This document shows positions 18,447-26,615 of a DNA stretch of 64,000 bases, piece by piece. Made by a program: the position numbers and the translations under genes. Under the pieces are notes generated by a model. That model saw only the letters and a program-made list of their open reading frames with translations, made no database searches and was not told the origin of the DNA. Position 1 is the first letter of the stretch, and every line of letters starts with the position of its first letter. Source of the stretch: CAIXSC01 sp046349855 (lineage in GTDB: Bacteria; Planctomycetota; Planctomycetia; Pirellulales; Pirellulaceae); contig JAXMBM010000009.1 in the NCBI GenBank assembly GCA_046349855.1, forward strand, positions 1 through 64,000, in the 5' to 3' direction.

Positions 18447-19244
18447 ATGGCAGGTGCAGAGCTTTCTGGAAAAGTTGCCTTGATCACCGGCGCCAGCCTG
18501 GGCATCGGGCGGGCCGCGGCCCTGGCTCTGGCGCGGGCGGGTGCGGCGGTCGCCGTTAATTACCGCTCCCATGCCGACCAGGCGGAAGAGGTGGTCCAGG
18601 CCATCCGCCAACAGGGCGGCACGGCGATCAAGCTGGCCGCGGATGTCGCCGATCAGGCGGCCGTGGAAGGACTTGTCAGCGCCACCGTCGAACAGCTCGG
18701 CCGGCTGGATATTGCGGTGAGCAACGCGGCCTACAGTGACCGCGAGCTGTTTTTTGCGGCCGACATGGCGGGTTTCCGCCGCACCGTCGACGTGACGATG
18801 TGGGGGGCGTTTTACCTGATGCGTGCCGCCACTCAGCAGCTGATCCGGCAGGGCGAAGGGGGAGCCATCGTCATCGTGAGTTCGCCGCACGCCTTCATCC
18901 CGGCTCCGCGCGCCATGGCCTATAACATGTCAAAGGCGGCCATCGAGCACGCGGCCCGGACAGCGGCGATCGAAGTGGCGGAACACCGAATCCGCATCAA
19001 CATTATCCAGCCAGGCTGGACCGATACTCCGGGCGAACGCAAATTCGCCAGCGAAGAAACGCTGCAGCGGGCGGGTGCCAAAATCCCTCTGGGAAGACTG
19101 GGCACGCCCGAGGAAATCGCCGACGGAATCGTGTTCCTCAGCGACCCGCGGCACAGTTACATGACCGGCGCCAGCCTGCTCATCGACGGCGGCATCAGCC
19201 TCCCCTGGTGGGCGAACCGCGGATCGGCCGCTCCAGGCGACTGA
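18447..19244 (+). CDS. Short-chain dehydrogenase/reductase
   Basis: This 265-residue classical SDR uses NAD(P)H to oxidise or reduce a hydroxyl/keto group. The cofactor motif is TGASLGIG (residues about 14-21), followed by the NNAG-equivalent SNAA. The catalytic Ser lies in VIVSSPH and the YxxxK pair in YNMSK. The C-terminal GRLGTPEEIADGIVFLSD and TGASLLIDGG match the glucose 1-dehydrogenase/FabG-like group. The substrate is not predictable. Asn in YRS after the second strand would favour NADP. ATG 18447 has GAGGA close upstream. Confidence 0.88.
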   Translation: MAGAELSGKVALITGASLGIGRAAALALARAGAAVAVNYRSHADQAEEVVQAIRQQGGTAIKLAADVADQAAVEGLVSATVEQLGRLDIAVSNAAYSDRELFFAADMAGFRRTVDVTMWGAFYLMRAATQQLIRQGEGGAIVIVSSPHAFIPAPRAMAYNMSKAAIEHAARTAAIEVAEHRIRINIIQPGWTDTPGERKFASEETLQRAGAKIPLGRLGTPEEIADGIVFLSDPRHSYMTGASLLIDGGISLPWWANRGSAAPGD

Positions 19245-19338
19245 GCCACGCACCGCTCCATTTCGTCGAGCCGTCCTGCACCGCTCGGCCCAACCGGGAG
19301 TGGTGAATCGCCCGCCCATAGGACTACCCGAGCAACCC

Positions 19339-19914
19339 ATGAGCCCGCATTACCAAGTCACCTGCAGCTGTGGCGAGCCGCATGCCGTGCGTTTGTCGCA
19401 AGCCGGACAGGAAATCCCCTGCGGCTGCGGTCGCACCGTCTCGATCCCGCTCCTGGGGCAGTTGCGTAAGCTGCCGACGGTGGCGGTACCGGAGGATAAG
19501 GACGAGCGGCATTCCCCGGTCGTTCGCCCGCGACTCCCCTCACTGCTCGTGTTCTTCGGCCTGCTCTTCACCACGCTCGCCCTGCTGGCCAGCGTGGCGC
19601 TGATTTTCGTCCGCTCCCAGATCGACGCGTCGTGGTCGATCGAGGGTCAGCGGGCGCATGACGGTGCCATCATCGACGCCATGGGTTCCGACGAGACATT
19701 GGACGCCTGGTTCCGACTCCGCACCGAAGGACTGGGAAACAAGAACCCCACCGTTTATATGCTGCAACGTGGCAGCCATACGGCGATTGGATCACTCCTC
19801 CGCTGGACGCTGGGCGCCACCGCCGTATTGGGGATCGCCACTCTCGTCGTTTCGCTGCTGAGCCGTCGAGCGACGCACGATCGAAGGACCGGAAAGTCGG
19901 GCGTACCGCGGTAG
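19339..19914 (+). CDS. Membrane protein with N-terminal Cys motif
   Basis: This 191-residue protein of unknown function begins with a zinc-ribbon-like Cys pair motif (CSCGEPHAV ... PCGCGRT). Two transmembrane helices follow, LLVFFGLLFTTLALLASVAL and GATAVLGIATLVVSLL. They bracket a loop of about 75 residues, with DGAIIDAMGSDETLDAWFRL near its start. Planctomycetes encode many such short Cys-ribbon membrane proteins. ATG 19339 is preferred over a GTG at 19300 because translation then begins directly at the Cys domain. No operon partner is evident. Confidence 0.65.
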   Translation: MSPHYQVTCSCGEPHAVRLSQAGQEIPCGCGRTVSIPLLGQLRKLPTVAVPEDKDERHSPVVRPRLPSLLVFFGLLFTTLALLASVALIFVRSQIDASWSIEGQRAHDGAIIDAMGSDETLDAWFRLRTEGLGNKNPTVYMLQRGSHTAIGSLLRWTLGATAVLGIATLVVSLLSRRATHDRRTGKSGVPR

Positions 19915-20106
19915 ATCCCGGGTTGCCAGGAGTGGCGGGCAACCAGGGAGGCTCGGGGGAGCTAGGCAGGGTGGGAACAGATGCGTAAAATGTGCCGGTT
20001 CCTTCGAGGAAAAGTGTTGCCGAAAGCCGAGGCTGACCGACACAACTCGTTACTTTCCCGCTCTTGTTGATCGACGTTTTCGCATCGCGCAAGGAGTATC
20101 GACTCA

Positions 20107-20385
20107 ATGGCTCACGTCGTTGCCCAACCATGCTTCGGCTGCAAGTACACCGACTGCGTTGTGGTCTGCCCCGTGCAGTGCTTCTACGAAGGCGAGCAGA
20201 TGGTGTACATCCATCCCGATGAGTGCATTGACTGCGAAGCCTGCGTTCCGGAATGCCCGGTGGAAGCTATTTTCCACGAGGACAACCTGCCTGAAGAGTG
20301 GGCGCCGTTCAAGGAACTCAACGCCGAAATGGCACCGACTCTGCCGGTCATTACCGAAAAGAAAGCTCCCCTCTGCGGCGAGTAG
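20107..20385 (+). CDS. fdxA: 7Fe-type ferredoxin (3Fe-4S/4Fe-4S)
   Basis: This 92-residue cytoplasmic electron carrier has the FdxA layout: PCFGCKYTDCVVVCPV, then CIDCEACVPECPVEAI, with an acidic C-terminal extension (EEWAPFKELNAEMAPTLP). In FdxA-type ferredoxins the first set binds a 3Fe-4S or 4Fe-4S cluster and the second a 4Fe-4S cluster. AAGGAG lies 8 nt before ATG 20107. It stands 420 bp upstream of a 2Fe-2S ferredoxin gene; whether the two share a transcript is unclear. Redox partners are not encoded next to it. Confidence 0.92.
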   Translation: MAHVVAQPCFGCKYTDCVVVCPVQCFYEGEQMVYIHPDECIDCEACVPECPVEAIFHEDNLPEEWAPFKELNAEMAPTLPVITEKKAPLCGE

Positions 20386-20807
20386 GCTGAGGGTTGGGGT
20401 GAGCGGCAGCGGCGTCAGGGAGTTGGTCCTGGGCGGTTGCTGTGATGTTTCTTCGCTGGCGTGACGCAGGGACCTCCGGGTGAGGATTGCTCATCCGGGT
20501 GGTGGTACGTTCGAGCGCAGGCCGGGCCGTCGCCCCTGGCTGAAGACTCGTGATTCTTCCCTGCTGGCCCTGACGGTGAGGGCGTGACGGTCCGAGCTTG
20601 GCGGAAGGTACGCGCGGCCCGACTTCTGGTAACCCGATTGCTCGTCGCCGGCGTGGCAGGTAACGGAGCCTGCACGCGGGGGCCGGATGGACAGCGGGGG
20701 CCGGATGGACAGCGGGCCGAGCGTCTGACTACCATGTGGCCAAGGTTGGTCCTCAGCCTCGGGCCCGCATGACAAGCTTCGTTTCGCAACCAGTCCGGTG
20801 ACTCACC
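20386..20807. other. 422-bp intergenic region with 18-bp direct repeat
   Basis: No gene is visible between the two ferredoxin genes. An 18-bp unit (gcgggggccggatggaca) is repeated head to tail at 20676-20693 and 20694-20711, with the start of a third copy. No riboswitch or terminator with a T tract was recognised. Confidence 0.5.
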
Positions 20808-21200
20808 ATGCCGATTATCAAGTTTCTCAAGGAAAAGAAGGAAATCGAGGTACCGCAGGGAGCCTGGCTGAGGACCGAAGCGGTCAAAGCGGGAATCAAT
20901 CTGAATTGCGGTGTCAACGGCATCGGTGCGTCGGTCAACAAGTACGTCAATTGTCTAGGGATGGGAACCTGTGGTACCTGCCGCGTGCTCATCAAGAAGG
21001 GGATGGAGAACACCAACCCGATGACGTTGCGGGAGAAGTTCAAGTTCAAGGTCCCGCTCCCGGAGCCGGTGCCCGTGTGCCTGGCCTTTATCGGCCACGA
21101 GAACGAGATGCGTCTGGCCTGTATGACTCAGGTCAATGGCGACATCGAAGTCGAGAGTGCCCCGGAACTCAATTTGTTCGGCGAGAATTTCTTCAGCTAG
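20808..21200 (+). CDS. 2Fe-2S ferredoxin
   Basis: This 130-residue plant/adrenodoxin-type ferredoxin has the cluster Cys in NCLGMGTCGTCRVLIKKG and a last Cys in RLACMTQV. An extra insert (TLREKFKFKVPLPEPVPVC) lies between the third and fourth ligands, and another Cys (NCGVNG) precedes the motif. It is a one-electron carrier in the cytoplasm. A PII-like gene begins 13 bp after its stop, so the two are almost certainly co-transcribed. This links a redox carrier to a nitrogen/energy sensor. The ribosome site before ATG 20808 is weak. Confidence 0.88.
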   Translation: MPIIKFLKEKKEIEVPQGAWLRTEAVKAGINLNCGVNGIGASVNKYVNCLGMGTCGTCRVLIKKGMENTNPMTLREKFKFKVPLPEPVPVCLAFIGHENEMRLACMTQVNGDIEVESAPELNLFGENFFS

Positions 21201-21213
21201 CCGGCGACCGGAC

Positions 21214-21555
21214 GTGAAACAGATCGTCGCCATCGTCAAACCGTACCTCGCGGAAAAGGTACTCGAAGGGCTCAAACGAGCTCCCCTCGAGGCACTCAAT
21301 GTGCGTGAGGTCAAGGGATATGGGCGGCAGAAGAGTTATTTGAGCGAGTATGGCAACAGCGAGTACTCGCTGGCCTTTCTTCCCAAGATTGAAATCACGC
21401 TCTGGGTCGATGATTCGCGCGTCGATGAAATCGTGCGCAAGGTGGTGGAGGTAGCGCGGACGGGGCGGATGGGCGACGGCAAGATATTTGTGCTGCCGGT
21501 GGTCCGCCATGCGAGCACGATCGACATTGCGACGGGCGACCGTACGAGCGGCTGA
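21214..21555 (+). CDS. PII-like signal transduction protein
   Basis: This 113-residue protein follows GlnB/GlnK closely: KQIVAIVKPYLAEKVLEGL, NVREVKGYGRQKSY, EYSLAFLPKIEITLWV, and the C-terminal signature TGRMGDGKIFVLPV that binds ATP. The T-loop reads YLSEYGNSEY where classical PII has HTELYRGAEY. The Tyr51 position is kept, but the Tyr-Arg-Gly context needed for uridylylation is altered. It probably senses ATP/ADP and perhaps 2-oxoglutarate and regulates a partner by binding. The start is GTG 21214. It is in an operon with the 2Fe-2S ferredoxin; glnE, a usual target, is 5 kb away. Confidence 0.88.
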   Translation: MKQIVAIVKPYLAEKVLEGLKRAPLEALNVREVKGYGRQKSYLSEYGNSEYSLAFLPKIEITLWVDDSRVDEIVRKVVEVARTGRMGDGKIFVLPVVRHASTIDIATGDRTSG

Positions 21556-21674
21556 GAGCGTTGTTGCGGGGGGCGTGCCGCGAGGACGTTGTCGGTGAAT
21601 GGCAGGTGGGACTGCCAAGGATCTTCGTCAACCCGTTCAGGCTCGCTTCTCCATCGCTTCGGCAGGAACTGCTC

Positions 21675-22559
21675 ATGCAGCGACTTCCCCTGGGACCGTT
21701 GTATTACGAATTCAGCCGCCACAACGAGCCTCGCCTGCGGATTCAACCGGGCGAGACCGTGATCGTGGAGACCGAGGATGCTTTCTCGGGGCAGATTCGC
21801 ACGGACGCCGATCGGCGCGACAAGACGCTCCGGCCGTACGGCAACCCACAGACGGGTCCGCTGTGGATTGAGGGAGCCGAACCGGGAGACACGTTGGCAG
21901 TTCGCATCGATTCCATTGAACCCTCTATTGGCCAATGCGCAACGCGGACGTCCGATCCGCGACAGCTCTGCGAATGGCTCGGCACCGATTGTCCTCACGG
22001 GTCGCACGTCTGTCCGATCCGCGACGGTTGGATCTACTGGAGCGATACGCTGAAGATTCCCTACCGTCCGATGCTGGGTTGCATCGGCACCGCTCCCGAC
22101 ATGGGAGTTCCCACGACGATGCCTGCCGGGCCGCACGGGGGAAATATGGATATCATCGAGACGTGTCCGGGGAACACGATCTACCTGCCGGTGTTCGTTC
22201 CCGGAGGCTTTCTGTACTTGGGCGATGCTCATGCGGCCATGGGGCACGGCGAGTTGTCGGCGAGTGGCCTGGAGATGCCGTCGATCACGACGATTACCGT
22301 GCAGTTGATCAAGGGCCGCCGTATTGCCGGACCGCGGATTGAGTCGCCGACGGAGATCATGACGATTGCGACGGGTTGTCCGCTCGAACGGGCCACGGCG
22401 GAGGCCTGTGCGCGGCTCATTCTCTGGATGGAAAGTGATTTCGGCTGGAATCGTTGGCGGGCCTACGATCTGCTCACCCACGTTGCCACGCTGTCGGTGG
22501 GCTATTACGCGATCGGCACTGTGGCGGCCAAAATTGAAAAGCGCTACCTGGCGGGATAG
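21675..22559 (+). CDS. Acetamidase/formamidase family protein
   Basis: This 294-residue protein belongs to the FmdA/AmdA family, which hydrolyses short amides such as formamide or acetamide to ammonia and an acid. Motifs visible are LRIQPGETVIVETEDAF, GPLWIEGAEPGDTLAVRI, PYRPMLGCIGTAP, PAGPHGGNMD, NTIYLPVFVPGGFLYLGDAH and AMGHGELSASGLE. The last two contain the metal-binding His/Asp/Glu residues typical of the family. There is no signal peptide. ATG 21675 follows AGGAA. Ammonia release would fit the nitrogen-related neighbours (PII-like, glnE), but the link is only positional. Confidence 0.85.
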   Translation: MQRLPLGPLYYEFSRHNEPRLRIQPGETVIVETEDAFSGQIRTDADRRDKTLRPYGNPQTGPLWIEGAEPGDTLAVRIDSIEPSIGQCATRTSDPRQLCEWLGTDCPHGSHVCPIRDGWIYWSDTLKIPYRPMLGCIGTAPDMGVPTTMPAGPHGGNMDIIETCPGNTIYLPVFVPGGFLYLGDAHAAMGHGELSASGLEMPSITTITVQLIKGRRIAGPRIESPTEIMTIATGCPLERATAEACARLILWMESDFGWNRWRAYDLLTHVATLSVGYYAIGTVAAKIEKRYLAG

Positions 22560-22598
22560 GACAGGGCAGGATGGAGCGGACGACAAGCGGTGAAGAAA

Positions 22599-24371
22599 TC
22601 ACAAGCTGCGGAGAAATGCCAGTAGATCTGCGAGTTGGGAATCGTTGAGTTCGCCGTCGAGCTGGTGGCCGTAGGTACGGAAGACGTCTTCGAGCGTCGT
22701 GGCTCGATTGTCGTGAAAATAGGGGGCTCGCTGTCCGACTCCTCGCAACGACGGCGGATTGAAGTGGTTGTTGCCCTGCTGATCCTGCAAGCCCACGTTG
22801 TAGGTCTGCGGCGAAGTGTAAGTGGGAGGTGCGTGGCAGCGGATACACTTCAGATCGGCGAACAGTTGAGTGCCTCGTCGCACGGCGGCATCGTCCCGCG
22901 TACCGCGGAGCACGTCGAGCGAAGGGGGAGACGCGAGTGACTCGATGTACGCATTTAGCGCCGTCACCACTCGTTCGCTGGGTTCTTGATTGGATTGCAT
23001 GGTATTGACGAGCGACTTACGGATCTGTTCGGGCAAGGTGGCCGACGAGCCATTCCAGGCAAAGGGTGCGGTATCCGCCCGCCCCAGCAGCGTCAGGACG
23101 CGTTTGGGCGCGCCGAACGACTTGTCGCTGAAGTTATCGTTCAGTTGTCCGTTGGTATGGCCATCCGAGTGACAGCTCTGGCAACTCATCCAGCCGTCGT
23201 GGGACAGGCGACCGTCGTAAAACAGCAGCTCGCCGCGGTCGACCAGCGTCAGTTCGGGCTGAGGCCCGAGCGACATTTCGACTTTGGATTCTCGTTCGAC
23301 CAGGTCGACGCGCGACACACTGTCGGCAAACGTATTGGCCACGTAGGCCCAGCGACTGTCGCGCGTGGTCACGACCGCCGTGGGACGCAAGCCTACAGCC
23401 GCACGTTCCAGGCTGAAATCGGCTTCCTTGCCCGTAGCAATTTCGGCCACTCCCCCCAACGTTACGACGACCGTTCCATCGGGGGCCACCGCCAATCCTG
23501 CTGGATCGGCCGTGGCGCTGCCGGCCTGCCCCAGCGGGTGCATATGCCCTCCCGAGAACAGGTCGCCTCCGCCTGCCAGGACGCGATCGAGTCGCAACCA
23601 GCGTAGATCGTTGGACATCAGCAGACCCCAGTGCACGTCGTTGCGGATGGTGTGAGCCACTTCGTTGAGCATCTGGTGAGCTACTACGAGCATGGAGCCG
23701 TCGTGGTTGACACCCAGGCCACGAATGTTGTGCCCGGGGAATTCGCGGATTCCCAGGGGACGGGGGGCGGCTGCGGGGGCGGATGTATCGAGGACAAACA
23801 GTTTACCGGCAAAGGAATCGGCGACGATGAGCCGTTCGTCGCGCTGGACGAGAATCAAGCGTCGAGGTGCCAGAGGCAGATCGATCACGTGGGTAACGCG
23901 AGCCGGTTGTCCGGGATCGCTTGGCAAGTCGACGACTGACAGCCGGCGCGACCAGAGCGAGGTGACGAAGCAGCGTCGGCCGTCGCGAGTAACGGCCACG
24001 CCGACCGGGAATGGACTTACAGGCAGGCGTTGTCGCACATTCGCCCGCGAAGTCGGGTGGTCGGCGGTAATTTCGAGCCAGATTAGTTCGTGTTGCGCGT
24101 CGTCGGTGAGCAGCAGCTGGCGATGATCAGCGGTGACGGCGAGATCGGAGAGCCGTCGAGCTACAGGTAATTCTTCGATGAGTCGAGTGGCACGAGTGTC
24201 CACCACGGACAAGGTCCCGCTCCGCTGGTTGGCAACGAATAGAGTGGCTTCGTCGGCTGATAGGGCGAGGCCCACAGGACGACGGAAGCTGGGGGCGGGC
24301 TCGTCTGCTGTCGTGTCGAGTGTGGTCAGAAGCAACAGGCAGGCAGTCGTCGAGCTGAACCATCGATGCAT
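22599..24371 (-). CDS. YVTN beta-propeller/di-haem cytochrome c peroxidase protein
   Basis: This 590-residue exported protein has a signal peptide (STTACLLLLTTLDTTADE). Residues about 30-340 form a YVTN-type beta-propeller (LALSADEATLFVANQRSGTL and further blades). The C-terminal part is a MauG/CcpA-like cytochrome with two haem c sites, CQSCH and CIRCH. In this family it would reduce peroxides or oxidise a partner in the periplasm; such fusions are frequent in planctomycetes. Distal residues FAWNGSS and FHDNRATTLEDVF match the family. AGAGGAGG lies 11 nt before ATG 24371. It is divergent from greA. Confidence 0.88.
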   Translation of the reverse strand: MHRWFSSTTACLLLLTTLDTTADEPAPSFRRPVGLALSADEATLFVANQRSGTLSVVDTRATRLIEELPVARRLSDLAVTADHRQLLLTDDAQHELIWLEITADHPTSRANVRQRLPVSPFPVGVAVTRDGRRCFVTSLWSRRLSVVDLPSDPGQPARVTHVIDLPLAPRRLILVQRDERLIVADSFAGKLFVLDTSAPAAAPRPLGIREFPGHNIRGLGVNHDGSMLVVAHQMLNEVAHTIRNDVHWGLLMSNDLRWLRLDRVLAGGGDLFSGGHMHPLGQAGSATADPAGLAVAPDGTVVVTLGGVAEIATGKEADFSLERAAVGLRPTAVVTTRDSRWAYVANTFADSVSRVDLVERESKVEMSLGPQPELTLVDRGELLFYDGRLSHDGWMSCQSCHSDGHTNGQLNDNFSDKSFGAPKRVLTLLGRADTAPFAWNGSSATLPEQIRKSLVNTMQSNQEPSERVVTALNAYIESLASPPSLDVLRGTRDDAAVRRGTQLFADLKCIRCHAPPTYTSPQTYNVGLQDQQGNNHFNPPSLRGVGQRAPYFHDNRATTLEDVFRTYGHQLDGELNDSQLADLLAFLRSL

Positions 24372-24492
24372 GACTTGCCGCCTCCTCTGTGAACGCCCCG
24401 ACGACCGCTGTCTTGCCACGTCCTTCCCGGAAAGCCCGAGTCAGCACGATTTTAGTCGGGCCTCGAGCCGCCCGCGAGTCACCGAGTCTGCC

Positions 24493-24521
24493 TTTACACG
24501 CTCCCGGGTTTCGCACACAAT
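24493..24521 (+). promoter_or_regulatory. Candidate greA promoter
   Basis: TTTACA (24493-24498) and CACAAT (24516-24521) are spaced by 17 bp and match sigma-70 hexamers at five and four of six positions. Initiation near 24528 would give a leader of about 75 nt containing the terminator hairpin. Confidence 0.5.
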
Positions 24522-24551
24522 GGTAGCGAAATCCAGGACTGAAACACCATG

Positions 24552-24584
24552 GCGGCCTCCACTTACTGGAGGTCGCATTTTTTT
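24552..24584 (+). terminator. Intrinsic terminator in the greA leader
   Basis: A 10-bp stem (GCGGCCTCCA / TGGAGGTCGC, one G-U pair) closes a five-base loop CTTAC and is followed by A and seven T. It ends 18 nt before the greA ATG; GGAG at 24590-24593 follows. The upstream gene is divergent, so the hairpin can only act on transcripts entering greA. This points to attenuation. Confidence 0.75.
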
Positions 24585-24602
24585 GGGACGGAGCGTGGGC
24601 GC

Positions 24603-25091
24603 ATGAGCACCGAATACATCCCGATGACGCAAGCTGGTTACAACAAGATCAAGGCCGAGATCGAACAGTTGGAACTGGTGGAGATGCCCAAGATTGCCGA
24701 GAAGATCGCCGAAGCTCGGGCGGAAGGCGACTTGCGGGAGAACGCTGAATACCATGGTCAGCGGGAACGCCAGGGCCAGATGCAGGCCAAGATCAATTAT
24801 CTCAAGAGTAAACTGGCCCGGGCGTCGATCATCGACCCTGCCAAGTTGCCGAAGGATGAGGTCGTGTTTGGCTGCACAGTGACGGTGAAGGACCTGCAAT
24901 ACGGCGATGAGGAGGAGTATACCCTGGTAGGTGCTGGTGAGGAGGATTACGACAAGGGCAAGATTCTCGTCACCAGCCCGATCGGAGTGGGATTGGTGGG
25001 CAAGAAGGTTGGGGAAACGGCCGAGATCAAGGCTCCGAAGGGGGTCATTCGGTTCGAAATCGTCCGCATCCGCTTTCATCTCGACGAGTAG
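24603..25091 (+). CDS. greA: Transcript cleavage factor GreA
   Basis: This 162-residue factor rescues backtracked RNA polymerase by promoting cleavage of the nascent RNA 3' end. The N-terminal coiled coil (IKAEIEQLELVEMPKIAEKI) carries the acidic tip ARAEGDLRENAEYH with the catalytic D and E residues. The C-terminal FKBP-like domain shows VTVKDL, EYTLVGAGEEDYDKGKIL and SPIGVGLVGKKVGE. ATG 24603 has GGAG 9 nt upstream; an in-frame ATG at 24549 lies before the terminator hairpin and is unlikely. Expression is probably controlled by the leader terminator. Confidence 0.95.
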   Translation: MSTEYIPMTQAGYNKIKAEIEQLELVEMPKIAEKIAEARAEGDLRENAEYHGQRERQGQMQAKINYLKSKLARASIIDPAKLPKDEVVFGCTVTVKDLQYGDEEEYTLVGAGEEDYDKGKILVTSPIGVGLVGKKVGETAEIKAPKGVIRFEIVRIRFHLDE

Positions 25092-25188
25092 CTGTCGACA
25101 TCTGTCTTGGACGATGCCTTGCCAGGCAGGCCAACTTGCGGCACATTATTCTGCCGTGGGGCGCCCTGGTGAGAGAAGGGGGCGTACG

Positions 25189-26226
25189 ATGCCCTGGAAT
25201 CGTCGACGGGACCTGATCGATCATTCGACGGTCGGTTTGTATCACTGCTTCAGCCGCTGCGTGCGGCGGAGCTTTCTGTTGGGCACGGAGCTGGGGGGGC
25301 TGGATATCAGCCACCGCCAGGATTGGGTGCGGCAGCGGCTGGAGGCGCTGGCCAGCATTTTCTCTGTGGACGTCTGCGACCATACGGTGATGGACAATCA
25401 CCTGCACGTGATCCTGCGCAATCGGCCGGAGGTGGTGCATGGCTGGTCGAACGAAGAGGTGGCCCGGCGGTGGCTGCGGCTGTCTCGGCGGGCGCTCGAG
25501 TTGCTGCGGGAGCCGGCGAAGAAGCGTGTGCAGGCGCTGCTGCGGGACAAGAAGCGGATGGCTGAGCTGCGTCGGCGGCTGAGCAACATCAGCTGGTTCA
25601 TGTTGATGCTCAACGAACCGCTGGCCCGGGCGGCGAATGCGGAAGACGACGTGTCGGGGCATTTTTTCGGCGAGCGATTTGGGAGTGTGCGGCTGAGGAA
25701 CAACGAAGAGGCGTTGTTGGCGAGTCTGTACGTGAACCTGAATCCGGTGCGCGCGGGGCTGGCGTTGACGCCGGAGGACTCGCGGTACACGGCGGCCTGC
25801 GATCGGATCGAGGATCGGCAGGAGGAGCAGGCGTTGCGAGCGGCGTCGGGGGCGGGTCCGGAGTTCAACCTGAAGGAGCAGCTGACGCGTCGGTGCTCGG
25901 GCTGGATGGCACCGCTGTGGGTCGAGGGGGATGACTACGACGGGGTGGGAGCGGGTCGTCGGGCGTCGAACAAGGGATTCTTGACGATCCGGCTGGACCC
26001 GTACCTGGAGTTGCTGGACGAGTGTGGTCGGCAGGAGGTGGCGGGGAAGCGGGGAGTGATTCCGGCGGAGCTGCCACCGATTTTGGAGCGGCTGGGATTG
26101 GACCGGGAGCGTTGGGCGGAGGCGTCGAAGCGGGCGGCGAAGCGATTTGCACGGATCGCGGAGAAGGCCGAGGCGTTACGGCGTGAGGCACGTCGGGCGT
26201 CGGAGCGACGGCCGGATCGCCCCTGA
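25189..26226 (+). CDS. REP-associated HUH transposase (IS200-like)
   Basis: This 345-residue protein belongs to the Y1-transposase (PF01797-like) group of REP-associated transposases. The HUH motif is DNHLHVIL, and the candidate nucleophile is Tyr in ASLYVNLNPVRAG, the family hallmark. A C-terminal part rich in Glu/Arg/Lys probably binds DNA hairpins. These enzymes cut single-stranded DNA at hairpins and may spread short palindromic repeats rather than their own gene. No terminal repeats or target duplication are evident, so it is likely a domesticated single-copy gene. Its hairpin partner may be one of the repeat families in this window. ATG 25189 is 97 bp after greA. Confidence 0.85.
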   Translation: MPWNRRRDLIDHSTVGLYHCFSRCVRRSFLLGTELGGLDISHRQDWVRQRLEALASIFSVDVCDHTVMDNHLHVILRNRPEVVHGWSNEEVARRWLRLSRRALELLREPAKKRVQALLRDKKRMAELRRRLSNISWFMLMLNEPLARAANAEDDVSGHFFGERFGSVRLRNNEEALLASLYVNLNPVRAGLALTPEDSRYTAACDRIEDRQEEQALRAASGAGPEFNLKEQLTRRCSGWMAPLWVEGDDYDGVGAGRRASNKGFLTIRLDPYLELLDECGRQEVAGKRGVIPAELPPILERLGLDRERWAEASKRAAKRFARIAEKAEALRREARRASERRPDRP

Positions 26227-26615
26227 ATCGAGCGGGGAAACGGGTGGGGAGACGGGCAGGAAGTTGAGCGTATCCGCTGAGGGCTTGGTGGCCGAACGGC
26301 AGCGGGGCCGGCCTCGGACCTACCCATTCATCTGTAGAGCACCACCCGTTCAGGCGATTCAATGTTGAAGCCGGTCTGTTTTTGAGCGCCGACAGGGGGG
26401 CTCAGGGTTCGGGGTGCGCGCCGAGCGGCTCGGATTTGGCGAGCGACTCCGGAGCTAGGGTGATGCTGGCGTGGTCGAACGGGACATACTACCCGGACCA
26501 AGGATCCCCAGTCGTCGCAGTCTATGCATTCGACTCAAGCCTCGCCTCTTGCCGCATGAGCATTCTTAATTAGACCGTCTATGTGCCGAAATCAAGACAG
26601 TCTAAGGTGAGTGGC
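26227..26615. other. 389-bp intergenic region
   Basis: This gap follows the transposase and precedes the convergent SpoU methyltransferase. It holds a small imperfect inverted repeat (tagaccgtc / gacagtcta, 26573-26607) without a T tract. A 63-codon open frame at 26382-26573 has no ribosome site or recognisable sequence. No gene is called. Confidence 0.5.

Noticed and set aside
26382..26573. 63-codon open frame after the transposase
   Set aside because: No ribosome site, no recognisable sequence, no conservation evidence.
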